From: Kosakonia quasisacchari
GTDB taxonomy: Bacteria > Pseudomonadota > Gammaproteobacteria > Enterobacterales > Enterobacteriaceae
Direction of reading: 5' to 3'
Length of the DNA: 64,000 nt
NCBI RefSeq assembly: GCF_004331415.1
Contig: NZ_SJOP01000014.1
Coordinates: forward strand, 57,511 to 121,510
The translations under genes were made by a program, and so were the position numbers. Shown piece by piece: positions 55,678 through 64,000 of this stretch. Below the pieces are notes generated by a model. It saw only the letters and a program-made list of their open reading frames with translations, did not search any database and was not told the DNA's origin. Positions within the stretch are counted from its first letter, which is position 1. The number at the start of each line of letters is the position of its first letter.

Positions 55678-55691
55678 TTAAGATTCTTCTA
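55678..55691 (+). promoter_or_regulatory. Weak FNR-like half-site upstream of ynfE
   Basis: TTGAT-CACG-CTTAA has one perfect FNR half and one poor half. A possible -10 (TTAACA at 55713-55718) would place it near -41. The E. coli operon is FNR-activated; this match alone is weak. Confidence 0.3.
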
Positions 55692-55780
55692 CTTCCTAAT
55701 GATTAACATGTTCACTTCATTAGCCTGCTTTTAATACGCCAGGTAATTTCTTTTTATTATAAATAATAATGGAGTGAGCT

Positions 55781-58219
55781 ATGTCCGATACTGAACACCA
55801 GGGAGGGATCAGCCGACGAACGTTGGTGAAATCCACTGCTTTAGGGTCGCTTGCGCTGGCCGCCGGGAGTTTTTCTCTGCCCTTTGGCATGCGATCTGCC
55901 GCCGCCGCCGTGCAACAAGCAATGCAACCCGCGCCAGACAAAGTGGTGTGGGGAGCCTGCTCGGTCAACTGCGGTAGCCGCTGCGCGCTGCGTTTGCATG
56001 TCCGTGACGATGAAGTCTACTGGGTCGAAACCGATAATACCGGTGACGATATCTACGGCAATCACCAGGTTCGCGCCTGCCTGCGCGGGCGTTCTATTCG
56101 CCGCCGTATTAATCACCCGGATCGCCTGAACTACCCGATGAAACGCGTCGGTAAACGCGGCGAAGGTAAGTTTGAACGTATAAGCTGGGATGAAGCGCTG
56201 GATACCATCGCCAACAGTTTGAAAGGCGTGGTGCAAAAATATGGCAACGAAGCGGTATACATTAATTACTCCTCCGGTATTGTCGGCGGCAACATTACCC
56301 GTTCTTCCCCTTCCGCTTCGATTATTGCCCGTTTGATGGCGATGTACGGCGGTTTTCTCAACCAATACGGCACCTATAGCACCGCGCAAATCTCCTGTGC
56401 GATGCCTTACACCTACGGCGCTAACGACGGCAACAGCACCTCGGATATCGAAAACACCAAACTGGTGGTGATGTTCGGTAACAACCCGGCGGAAACCCGC
56501 ATGAGCGGTGGCGGCATTACCTATTTCCTTGAGCAGGCACGTGAACGCTCTAATGCGCGGATGATCGTTATCGATCCGCGTTATACCGATACCGCAGCCG
56601 GGCGCGAAGATGAGTGGGTGCCCATTCGTCCTGGCACCGACGCTGCGCTGGTTGCCGGTATGGCGTGGGTGCTGATTAGCGAAAATCTCGTTGATCAACC
56701 GTTCCTGGATAAATATTGCGTCGGCTACGACGAAAAAACGTTGCCTGCGGATGCCCCTGCTAATAGCCATTACAAAGCCTATATTCTCGGCCAGGGCGAA
56801 GACGGTATCGCCAAAACCCCGCAGTGGGCATCGCGTATCACTGGTATTCCGGCCGATAAAATCATCAAACTGGCGCGGGAAATTGGCAGCGCCAAACCGG
56901 CTTATATCTGCCAGGGCTGGGGGCCGCAGCGCCAGGCAAACGGCGAGCTGACTTCACGCGCCATTGCCATGTTGCCGATCCTCACCGGCAATGTCGGCAT
57001 CAACGGCGGTAACAGCGGCGCGCGCGAATCCACCTACACCATCACCATTGAACGGATGCCGATGCCGGAAAATCCGGTGAAAACCTCGATTTCCTGCTTT
57101 ACCTGGACCGATGCCATCGCGCGTGGCCCGGAGATGACCGCCAAACGCGACGGCGTGCGCGGCAAAGATAAGCTTGATGTGCCGATTAAATTCATCTGGA
57201 ACTATGCCGGTAACACCATTACCAACCAGCATGGTGACATCAACCGCACTCACGACATTCTGCAGGACGACAGCAAGTGCGAAATGATTGTGGTCATTGA
57301 GAACTTTATGACCTCATCCGCCATGTATGCCGACATTCTGCTGCCGGATTTGATGACCGTTGAACAGGAAGACATCATCCCCAATGATTATGCCGGGAAC
57401 ATGGGCTACCTGATTTTCCTCCAGCCCGTCACCGCGCCGAAGTTCGAACGTAAACCGATTTACTGGATAACCAGCGAAATCGCTCGTCGCCTGGGGCCGG
57501 ATATCTACCAGAAATTTACCGAAGGGCGCACGCAGGAAGAGTGGCTGAAATACCTGTACGCCAAAATGGTCGCCAAAGATCCGCAACTGCCCTCTTATGA
57601 AGCCCTGAAAGCAATGGGCATTTATAAGCGCAAAGATCCGAACGGCCATTTTGTCGCCTATAAAAAATTTCGCGACGACCCGATCGCCAACCCGCTGAAA
57701 ACCCCCTCCGGCAAAATTGAAATTTACTCCAGCAAGCTGGCGGAAATTGCCAAAAGTTGGGAGCTGGATAAAGACGAAGTGATTAGCCCGCTGCCGATTT
57801 ACGCCTCAACGTTTGAAGGCTGGGACGATCCTGTGCGTGAGAAATTCCCGCTGCAATTATTCGGTTTTCACTATAAAGCGCGCACCCACTCCAGCTACGG
57901 CAACATTGATGTGCTGCAGGAAGCGTGTCGCCAGGAGGTGTGGATCAACCCGATCGACGCTGAACGACGTGGGATCAAACAGGGCGATATGGTGCGCGTC
58001 TTTAACGAACGCGGAGAAGTCCGTATCGCCGCGAAAGTGACGCCGCGCATCATGCCGGGCGTCAGCGCGATGGGCCAGGGGGCCTGGCATCAGGCCAATA
58101 TGGACGGCGATCGCGTCGATCACGGTGGCTGTATGAACACGCTGACCACGCACCGCCCTTCGCCACTGGCAAAAGGCAACCCGCAGCACACCAATCTGGT
58201 CGACATTCAAAAGGTTTAA
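55781..58219 (+). CDS. ynfE: YnfE, Tat-exported DMSO/selenate reductase-like catalytic subunit
   Basis: Molybdopterin (bis-MGD) enzyme exported by Tat. The product has 812 residues. The Tat motif is SRRTLVKS (11-18) with a hydrophobic stretch to about 45. The [4Fe-4S] motif is CSVNCGSRC, with a fourth Cys in RACLRGRS. The molybdenum ligand region is YGTYSTAQIS. Detailed similarity is to YnfE (opening GGISRRTLVKS, YTITIERMP) rather than YnfF. E. coli carries both genes; here ynfG follows after ten bases, so ynfF is missing. In E. coli this enzyme reduces selenate. Confidence 0.94.
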   Translation: MSDTEHQGGISRRTLVKSTALGSLALAAGSFSLPFGMRSAAAAVQQAMQPAPDKVVWGACSVNCGSRCALRLHVRDDEVYWVETDNTGDDIYGNHQVRACLRGRSIRRRINHPDRLNYPMKRVGKRGEGKFERISWDEALDTIANSLKGVVQKYGNEAVYINYSSGIVGGNITRSSPSASIIARLMAMYGGFLNQYGTYSTAQISCAMPYTYGANDGNSTSDIENTKLVVMFGNNPAETRMSGGGITYFLEQARERSNARMIVIDPRYTDTAAGREDEWVPIRPGTDAALVAGMAWVLISENLVDQPFLDKYCVGYDEKTLPADAPANSHYKAYILGQGEDGIAKTPQWASRITGIPADKIIKLAREIGSAKPAYICQGWGPQRQANGELTSRAIAMLPILTGNVGINGGNSGARESTYTITIERMPMPENPVKTSISCFTWTDAIARGPEMTAKRDGVRGKDKLDVPIKFIWNYAGNTITNQHGDINRTHDILQDDSKCEMIVVIENFMTSSAMYADILLPDLMTVEQEDIIPNDYAGNMGYLIFLQPVTAPKFERKPIYWITSEIARRLGPDIYQKFTEGRTQEEWLKYLYAKMVAKDPQLPSYEALKAMGIYKRKDPNGHFVAYKKFRDDPIANPLKTPSGKIEIYSSKLAEIAKSWELDKDEVISPLPIYASTFEGWDDPVREKFPLQLFGFHYKARTHSSYGNIDVLQEACRQEVWINPIDAERRGIKQGDMVRVFNERGEVRIAAKVTPRIMPGVSAMGQGAWHQANMDGDRVDHGGCMNTLTTHRPSPLAKGNPQHTNLVDIQKV

Positions 58220-58229
58220 GGAGTAGCCG

Positions 58230-58847
58230 ATGACAACCCAGTATGGATTTTTTATCGATTCTGCCCGGTGCACCGGTTGCAAAACCTGCGAACTGGCCTG
58301 TAAAGATTATAAAAACTTAACCCCGGACGTCAGTTTCCGCCGCGTGTATGAGTACGCCGGCGGGAACTGGCAAGAAGATAACGGTGTCTGGCAGCAAAAC
58401 GTGTTTGCCTACTACCTGTCGATTTCCTGCAACCACTGCGAAGATCCGGCGTGCACCAAAGTCTGTCCGAGCGGTGCGATGCATAAACGGGAAGACGGTT
58501 TTGTGGTGGTGGACGAAGATGTTTGCATCGGCTGCCGCTACTGCCATATGGCCTGCCCATACGGCGCGCCGCAATACAACGCGGCAAAAGGCCATATGAC
58601 GAAATGCGACGGCTGTTATGAGCGTGTCGCCGAGGGTAAAAAGCCAATCTGCGTGGAATCCTGCCCGCTACGCGCGCTCGATTTCGGCCCGATTGACGAA
58701 CTGCGTAAGCAGCATGGCGAACTCTCCGCTATCGCCCCGCTTCCGGCCTCGCACTTCACGAAGCCCAATATTGTCATTAAACCAAACGCCAACAGCCGCC
58801 CGACGGGTGATACCACCGGCTATCTGGCAAACCCGCAGGAGGTGTGA
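58230..58847 (+). CDS. ynfG: YnfG, DmsB-like iron-sulfur subunit
   Basis: Electron-transfer subunit with four [4Fe-4S] clusters, 205 residues, as in E. coli. Cysteine groups: CTGCKTCELAC, CNHCEDPACTKVC, CIGCRYCHMAC and CDGCYERV..CVESC, each ending in a proline or near one (16 cysteines). It passes electrons from YnfH to YnfE. It starts ten bases after ynfE and ends one base before ynfH. Confidence 0.95.
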   Translation: MTTQYGFFIDSARCTGCKTCELACKDYKNLTPDVSFRRVYEYAGGNWQEDNGVWQQNVFAYYLSISCNHCEDPACTKVCPSGAMHKREDGFVVVDEDVCIGCRYCHMACPYGAPQYNAAKGHMTKCDGCYERVAEGKKPICVESCPLRALDFGPIDELRKQHGELSAIAPLPASHFTKPNIVIKPNANSRPTGDTTGYLANPQEV

Positions 58848-58848
58848 G

Positions 58849-59706
58849 ATGGGAAACGGATGGCATGAATGGCCGCTGGTTCTGTTTACGGTGCTCGGCC
58901 AGTGCGTGGCAGGCGGGTTGATTGTTACTGGCTTCGTCTGGATGAACGCCAAAGACGACAATATCGGCCAGATGCGGATTGTCCGCAGCCAGTTTTTGCT
59001 CTGGGTGTTGATGGGCATCGGTTTTATCGCCTCGATGATGCACCTCGGTTCACCGCTGCGTGCGTTTAACTCGCTGAACCGTATTGGCGCATCGTCACTG
59101 AGTAATGAAATTGCCGCTGGTTCGCTGTTTTTTGCCGTCGGCGGTTTCTGGTGGCTGCTGGCCTGGCTTGGCAAACTCCCCGCCGCGCTGGGGCGCACTT
59201 GGCTGATTGTTAGCATGGTGCTGGGGGTGCTGTTTGTCTGGGCGATGACGCGGGTTTACCAGATTGATACCGTGCCGACCTGGCATAACGGCTACACCAC
59301 CGCCGCCTTTTTCCTCACCATGTTGACGGGTGGGCCGCTGCTGGCGGCGTTGCTGCTGCGTCTGGCGGGCATGCGCTTTCCAGCCTCGCGTTTTGCCACC
59401 ATCAGCGTTGCGGCACTTATCACAAGCGTTGCAGTGGTGATGTTGCAGAGCATGCAGCTTGGCGAAACCCACAGCTCAGTGCAGCAAGCGATCGCGCTGG
59501 TACCGGATTATGGCCTGCTGCAGGTGGTGCGCTTATTGCTGGTCGTCCTTGGGCTCGGTTGCTGGATCTGTCCGCTGGTGATGCGCAGACAGCCGAAAGC
59601 CAGTAGCTTGCTGGCGGGCGTTGTGCTGGTAGTCGCCGGTGAAATCATTGGCCGTGGCCTGTTTTACGGCCTGCATATGACCGTTGGCGTTGCCGTCGCG
59701 GGTTAA
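58849..59706 (+). CDS. ynfH: YnfH, DmsC-like membrane anchor
   Basis: Membrane anchor and quinol oxidase of the complex. The product has 285 residues with eight hydrophobic spans; it opens MGNGWHEWPLVLFTVLGQCVAGG. DmsC-type motif GRGLFYGLHMTVGVAVAG closes the protein. The ATG at 58849 is right after the ynfG stop and has GGAGGTG upstream. Confidence 0.94.
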   Translation: MGNGWHEWPLVLFTVLGQCVAGGLIVTGFVWMNAKDDNIGQMRIVRSQFLLWVLMGIGFIASMMHLGSPLRAFNSLNRIGASSLSNEIAAGSLFFAVGGFWWLLAWLGKLPAALGRTWLIVSMVLGVLFVWAMTRVYQIDTVPTWHNGYTTAAFFLTMLTGGPLLAALLLRLAGMRFPASRFATISVAALITSVAVVMLQSMQLGETHSSVQQAIALVPDYGLLQVVRLLLVVLGLGCWICPLVMRRQPKASSLLAGVVLVVAGEIIGRGLFYGLHMTVGVAVAG

Positions 59707-59746
59707 TCACAGTGCGCGGGGAAACCCGCGCTTTTCGGGAGAAACC

Positions 59747-60358
59747 ATGACTGATACAACCCGCGAGTCCTTTATTTTTACCGCCCGCGTGTTGGGCGCG
59801 CTGTTTTACTATCCACCAGAGAGCGAACCGTCCGCGCCGCTCATCGCCGCGCTACGCAACCGCGAGTGGCTGGAACAATGGCCATTACCGGAAGAGGCAC
59901 TGATTCCGCTGGCAGACGCGTTCGCGCAACCTTGTGACGAGCCGCTAAATGAGGCCTGGCAACGGTTGTTTATCGGCCCGTGGGCGCTGCCCGCACCACC
60001 GTGGGGTTCGGTATGGCTGGATAAAGAGAGCGTACTGTTTGGCGACTCGACGCTGGCGCTACGTCAGTGGATGCGCGACAACAATATCGCGTTCGATACC
60101 GGGCAAAACGAGCCGGAAGATCACTTCGGTACCTTGCTGCTGATGGCGGCGTGGCTGGCGGAGCAAGGCAATCACACCGCCTGCGATCAATTACTGGCCT
60201 GGCATCTGCTGCCATGGAGCGGGCGATTTCTTACCGAGTTCGGTAATAACGCACAGCACCCGTTTTTCAACGCGCTGGGGCAACTTGCGCGGCTTATGTT
60301 GGCGGAGTGGCAATCACAGTTGCTTATTCCGGTGGCGCAAAAACCGCTGTTTCGCTGA
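59747..60358 (+). CDS. dmsD: DmsD, Tat proofreading chaperone
   Basis: Cytoplasmic chaperone that binds the Tat signal of YnfE/DmsA until the cofactor is loaded. The product has 203 residues from ATG 59747 (CGGGAGAAACC upstream). The TorD/DmsD-fold marks are ALFYYPPESEP, RLFIGPWALPAPPWGSVWLDKESVLFG and PEDHFGTLLLMAAWL. It is the last gene of the ynfE-G-H-dmsD unit. Confidence 0.94.
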   Translation: MTDTTRESFIFTARVLGALFYYPPESEPSAPLIAALRNREWLEQWPLPEEALIPLADAFAQPCDEPLNEAWQRLFIGPWALPAPPWGSVWLDKESVLFGDSTLALRQWMRDNNIAFDTGQNEPEDHFGTLLLMAAWLAEQGNHTACDQLLAWHLLPWSGRFLTEFGNNAQHPFFNALGQLARLMLAEWQSQLLIPVAQKPLFR

Positions 60359-60363
60359 AAATG

Positions 60364-60395
60364 CCAAGCGGAACGTCTTTGGACGTTCCGCTTGG
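60364..60395. terminator. Long hairpin after dmsD
   Basis: Fourteen-base perfect stem CCAAGCGGAACGTC / GACGTTCCGCTTGG with a TTTG loop, but no U-run after it (GGGGAAAAC). It is stable and marks the edge between backbone and toxin region. Confidence 0.75.
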
Positions 60396-60488
60396 GGGAA
60401 AACAGTGTAAGTAATTAAAGATTATCCGCTGCACGCCATTTATCAGGTCAAATAAATCCATCTTGCATCGACGCTTATAAATTGCCCA

Positions 60489-61184
60489 TCAGAGTTGCTG
60501 CATCTTATGAGAAATATAGGTCTTTATATTTGGCCAATTATGAAAATTAGTTCCTGAATAGAGATTGCTAAACCCTTCAGCAAAAGCTTCTTCGGCACCA
60601 GCTTCACTGCCACCTTGCCAATAATAATTATCGTCAGATGTCGGATCGGTGTGTCCTAAATCCTGTTCCCAGACGGAAACAAAACTACGTCGTCTACTCA
60701 AAAAATCGCCAATATCACCCGCGCCTGTTTCGCCCATCTGAGCCTTTTCGCCAAAACTGCGATCCAGAGCATGCGCGTATTCATGCAAAACTAAATTTGT
60801 TGATCTGTGCCCCTCCGCAAGTGACCACGCGCCTTGTTCATTCCGGCTTACCGCAACAATCGTTTCATCAGGATGAATCGACGCATCAGCCCCTTGTCCC
60901 AACGCGCCAAGGCCTGGGACGGTATCCCATGTAACACCCTCAGGCCATCCCCGCGGCGTTACACCTTTTAAATGACTTCGGCTCGGATACGTGCGCAGCA
61001 CCGTGCCATTAAGGTCGTGGAGATAACTGAAGTTCGCCAGCCCGGCGGCATACAGACGCGGGTCAGCGCTTTGTGACGGCTGGCCACGCACATCAAACTG
61101 ATGGCGGGTGATGCGCTCGTCGGTGGTGTCCGGATGGCGGTGATACGCAATGTCGCGCACCGTTAGGCTTCGGTTATCAAGCAC
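60489..61184 (-). CDS. TccC N-terminal segment fused to lethal-factor-like metallopeptidase
   Basis: The product has 231 residues if it starts at the GTG 61184; the frame is open to 61220, but no ATG or good ribosome site is seen. Residues 1-70 match the start of insecticidal TccC/RHS proteins: LDNRSLTVRDIAYHR, TDERITRHQFDVRGQ, DPRLYAAG, FSYLHDLNGTVLRT. The RHS repeats that should follow are absent. From about 75 it is a zinc metallopeptidase domain like the C-terminal domain of anthrax lethal factor: GWPEGVTWDTVPGLG, HEYAHALD with the zinc histidines, and EEAFAEGFSNLY with the third ligand glutamate. Catalytic residues are intact. Whether it is expressed is uncertain. Confidence 0.8.
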   Translation of the reverse strand: MLDNRSLTVRDIAYHRHPDTTDERITRHQFDVRGQPSQSADPRLYAAGLANFSYLHDLNGTVLRTYPSRSHLKGVTPRGWPEGVTWDTVPGLGALGQGADASIHPDETIVAVSRNEQGAWSLAEGHRSTNLVLHEYAHALDRSFGEKAQMGETGAGDIGDFLSRRRSFVSVWEQDLGHTDPTSDDNYYWQGGSEAGAEEAFAEGFSNLYSGTNFHNWPNIKTYISHKMQQL

Positions 61185-61223
61185 CGCAACTGACGTTTTT
61201 TTTACTGTAAAGGGATGTGCTCA

Positions 61224-62008
61224 TTAACATTTTCTCATAGACGTTTGTGCTTAATGCAACCCTCGGTTACACGAAAAGTATAGGTTGCAGGCGTTACTTT
61301 TATCCGGGATGTTTTTTAAAAACGCTATGAGAAATGAATAAATCCATAATGAGAAAAATAAAACAGAACCATGATATTTACATAAAAGTATAATAGCGAC
61401 GCAGTCACTATAGAAATAAAATACATTAATAACAAAATAATATCCAAAGGCTGAAACGAGATGAAGCCTCCATCAACTTTGCCCGGCAACCAACACCCCA
61501 AAAGCTTTTAGAGCATATATAGAAAAAAACGCAAAATCAGCTCATTCCGATTATTTAATCCGATTGAAAAGCTGCTTGTTATTTTCCCTCCCATTATGTT
61601 TGTCTTTATTCTATTTTCAGCAAAACAGCGGTTCTGATGGCCATCATGACCACTAAGAGCAGAAGGCAAGCAAGGGAGTCGATAAACTAGCGCGGCTGAA
61701 ATACTATGCGCCAGATCTGCGACGGCAATCTGGATGGGAAGTCCGGAACGTTTTGCAACCGACGATCGAGCTGTGACAACAGAGAGCCAGCCAGCGTGAT
61801 GCCACGCCGTCTGTTCATTACTTCCCGCCAGACTTACACCCTCTAAACCCTGTACTGGCGGGAAATGTGCCGGGCGCCCTTTCCATGGGTGTACAAACGA
61901 TATAGATCAGCAGAAGCTCATTACATAAAATCCAGGCGCACGCCCATAACGAGGATAAAATGTCGATTCATATCATTAAGATAGAAACAATGTTCGCGTA
62001 TCTCACGA
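61224..62008. other. Spacer between the two TccC-type genes
   Basis: No supported gene. The left part (about 61320-61470) is very AT-rich; the right part (61560-61960) is GC-richer and contains a perfect ten-base inverted repeat TTCCCGCCAG / CTGGCGGGAA (61822-61831 and 61855-61864). The mixed composition suggests several recombination events or remains of decayed genes. Confidence 0.5.
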
Positions 62009-62010
62009 GA

Positions 62011-64000
62011 TCAATGATGTATGATGTTGTAGTGGTGTTTTTGTATTTTTATCCCTCCGGGAACAAGTAACTGAGGACGATAAAAAGTCTGCACCACGCT
62101 GTTTATATCACTGGCGACTTCACTTTGAAGTTTTTTCCTTGTCCCTTCTCCCAGTTTTTTAAAATCATTTACCACTGTTAACCTGAGCCCTTCACTCATG
62201 TCTTTACCGTAATAGATTGAACCAACAGTAGCTTCTCCTTCGTCATCATTAAAGTTCCATCCCAAACTGGAACTGAACTCCTCAAAATCTTCTTCGGTAG
62301 TAAAAAATGCTCTTTTCCTTTCGGAAAGCTCTTCTCGTTCAAGTGGATCAAGGATGTCGTGAGTTTGTAAAAGCGAAAATTCTTTATGTTCTTCCAGTGC
62401 TTCATAACTAATATGATACCCCACGTTGCCAAACCGACTTTTCCCTTTTCCCATCTCACTCTTTAGACCTAAAGAAAAAAAAGCAAAATGCGTGGTTCCC
62501 AGCAAGCCTATATCTAAAGCATCAGTATTTTCTGCATTAAATTCTATTCCTTGTTGCTCAAGCTGATGGCGAGATAAAAAATGCACGCTTCCGTCAAAGC
62601 TTGAAAAATCTTTATCCGAATGATGTGTAACATTAAAAGGTGTGTAGTTAAATTTTTCCAAAAAATCCGACTCTAGTGAGCCTTCGGCAGGTTCATTGAA
62701 ATGTGCTAATACCCTGTCAAGATTACGTCCGGATTGAAGGGCTATAATATCAAGTGCATCGTCAATATCCTCCGGTTCTTCCTCAATATAGTCGCTGAAC
62801 ATTCTTCCTTTAGTAAGCATATTGTAATAAGCCTCTTTGACAACATCGTCCGCAACAAACCCGTTCTCATCATAAAATCTGACAGGGTTATTTCGCACCA
62901 TTCTGAACAAGTTTATACCATCTATGCTGCCTGACGGATCAGCGGAAAGCCACCGCCCCACCCATGGCTGATAATAGCGGTAACCGTAGTAATAGAGCCC
63001 CGTTGCATCCTGCTCCTTGCCGGAATAACGAATCGTTTTGTAATCCGCTTCCAGCTGGCTGCGCGCGGCAAACAGCGCTGTGCCGCCATACGGGTAATAC
63101 TCCTCCTGGCTGATAAGTTCGCCACTGCCGTCCACTTCCAGCGCGCTGCTGCCGGTAAGGTTGTCGTAGCTGTAACGAATCGGGTCATTAGCAATTCCGG
63201 CAGGCTGACCGCTTTCCCAGTGCAGTACCCGCACCTGCGCGCGTCCGGCAACGCCGACGGTTATCACCTGTAATTCTTCGGTTGTGCTGTTGCGCAGCTC
63301 CAGACCCGGCAGATAAATCACCTTTTTCGTCTGTGTGCTGTTGCCGGTCAGTTGCGAAGTCACTTTCACGATGCGCTGGCTGCTGGCGTCGTAGCGGTAA
63401 CTTTCGCTGTCATCGGGTTCGCCGTTGCGGGTGACGGGCGTGACTTTCTGCAGTTCCTGTCGCGCCGTCCATACCAGCGACTGACCGGGCAGCAACTGTT
63501 TCTGCTGGCCGCCGGCGGTGAACAGCGCCTCCACATCCGCCGGATTTTCGGTGAAGGTGCTGAGCACCGCGCGGTTGCTGCTGTCGGAGACGGTGATGCT
63601 GGTGGTGTAGTTATTGCCGGAGGCCGGGGCGCTGTGCTGAATTTTCGTCAGGTTACCGGCGTTGTCGTAGGTATATGTGCGGGAGTAGTTCGTGTAGGTG
63701 GCGTTATCGAAGGAGGTGAAATCAGGCCGGTTGCTGTTCTGCTGTGCCGCACTGGCCATTTCGCGCCCGGTGGCGCTGACCAGCTGGTACAGGCTGTCGT
63801 AGGTATAGGTGTTTTCGGGAACGACTTGCTGATTGCGCCAGAAACGGGTCTCCTCGGCATCGTTAGTAATCACCAGCACGTTGCCCACCGGGTCGTACTC
63901 GTAGCGCAAATCCTGCAGCACTTTTGTCGTTGTCACGCGTTCGGTTTTAATACCCACCAGCCGCTGGGTTTCGGCTTCATATGAATACGTGGTCACCACG
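62011..64000 (-). CDS. TccC-type RHS toxin subunit, C-terminal part with unique tip (cut by window)
   Basis: The frame is open to the window end, so the N-terminus is missing. About 377 residues are RHS core with YD repeats (YEYDPVGN, YTYDNAGN, YSYDNLTG) and the core-end motif GRWLSADPSGSIDGINLFRMVRNNPVRFYDENG, cut for auto-processing in this family. After it comes a unique tip of about 285 residues encoded by clearly more AT-rich DNA. The tip has THFAFFSLGLK, YYGKDM and FYRPQLLVPG segments; I cannot assign it, though ADP-ribosyltransferase-like tips in other TccC proteins have a loosely similar layout. It would act inside TcA-TcB toxin complexes; tcA and tcB genes would be outside the window. 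Confidence 0.85.
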   Translation of the reverse strand, partial: VVTTYSYEAETQRLVGIKTERVTTTKVLQDLRYEYDPVGNVLVITNDAEETRFWRNQQVVPENTYTYDSLYQLVSATGREMASAAQQNSNRPDFTSFDNATYTNYSRTYTYDNAGNLTKIQHSAPASGNNYTTSITVSDSSNRAVLSTFTENPADVEALFTAGGQQKQLLPGQSLVWTARQELQKVTPVTRNGEPDDSESYRYDASSQRIVKVTSQLTGNSTQTKKVIYLPGLELRNSTTEELQVITVGVAGRAQVRVLHWESGQPAGIANDPIRYSYDNLTGSSALEVDGSGELISQEEYYPYGGTALFAARSQLEADYKTIRYSGKEQDATGLYYYGYRYYQPWVGRWLSADPSGSIDGINLFRMVRNNPVRFYDENGFVADDVVKEAYYNMLTKGRMFSDYIEEEPEDIDDALDIIALQSGRNLDRVLAHFNEPAEGSLESDFLEKFNYTPFNVTHHSDKDFSSFDGSVHFLSRHQLEQQGIEFNAENTDALDIGLLGTTHFAFFSLGLKSEMGKGKSRFGNVGYHISYEALEEHKEFSLLQTHDILDPLEREELSERKRAFFTTEEDFEEFSSSLGWNFNDDEGEATVGSIYYGKDMSEGLRLTVVNDFKKLGEGTRKKLQSEVASDINSVVQTFYRPQLLVPGGIKIQKHHYNIIHH

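Noticed and set aside
60489..64000. RHS/contact-dependent inhibition system with immunity gene
   Set aside because: No small immunity-type gene follows either tip, and the sequence is of TccC type, which does not need one.

Overview
The window is a chromosomal segment of a nitrogen-fixing enterobacterium. The nif genes have the Klebsiella-type order and near-identical regulatory layout. The flanking backbone (yneE-uxaB-yneF-yneG-glsB-sad-ptrR, sotB-marC-marRAB-eamA-ydeE-mgtS, dcp-ydfG-rspR-ydfZ-ydfI, ynfA-ynfB-speG-ynfC-ynfD-ynfE-ynfG-ynfH-dmsD) follows E. coli K-12 gene order with accessory insertions. Kosakonia, Phytobacter or a related plant-associated diazotroph is my best guess for the genus; that is inference from gene content, not a database result.

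Region 1 (1-10745) is the right half of a nif cluster: nifU (5' end cut by the window), nifS, nifV, nifW, nifZ and nifM in one tight operon, the convergent flavodoxin gene nifF, the regulators nifL-nifA, then nifB-nifQ. Sigma-54 -24/-12 elements are readable for nifF, nifL and nifB. Two NtrC sites lie about 162 and 142 bases before the nifL start point, and a NifA upstream site lies about 104 bases before the nifB start point. This gives the cascade NtrC -> nifLA -> NifA -> other nif operons. The products make and load Fe-S clusters (U, S), homocitrate (V), the FeMo-co precursor (B) and molybdenum (Q), mature the nitrogenase proteins (W, Z, M) and supply electrons (F).

Region 2 (10746-33600) holds accessory signalling and metabolic genes next to and within the yneE-to-ptrR backbone: an EAL/HDOD protein, two chemoreceptors, three neighbouring diguanylate cyclases, a MocR-type regulator beside an AhpD-like gene, an aldehyde dehydrogenase/LysR pair, a 2-hydroxyacid dehydrogenase and a PhzF-like protein. 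A previously unlabelled 34-residue membrane peptide sits on the minus strand at 18408-18512.

Region 3 (33600-45180) is the mar neighbourhood, with a complete marO (marbox, promoter, two MarR sites). A lipoprotein hydrolase is translationally coupled to marC. A MetJ-box-preceded methionine-synthase-like gene, a rhodanese, an FtrA-like regulator and the 30-residue MgtS follow. Between mgtS and dcp is an accessory patch holding a GvpU-like gene, a 72-residue protein and a strong candidate for an uncharacterised small RNA on the minus strand, with its own promoter and terminator (44945-45100).

Region 4 (45180-60400) is dcp to dmsD: peptidase, short-chain dehydrogenase, FNR-preceded ydfZ, YdfI, spermidine acetyltransferase, and a Tat-exported DMSO/selenate-reductase-like complex with a single catalytic subunit (ynfE kept, ynfF absent).

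Region 5 (60400-64000) is an insecticidal-toxin-complex (TccC/RHS) patch, both genes on the minus strand. The larger gene, cut by the window end, has a complete RHS core end and a unique AT-rich C-terminal tip. The smaller one joins the extreme N-terminal segment of a TccC protein directly to an anthrax-lethal-factor-like zinc metallopeptidase domain, with no RHS shell between. This is the most unusual gene architecture in the window.
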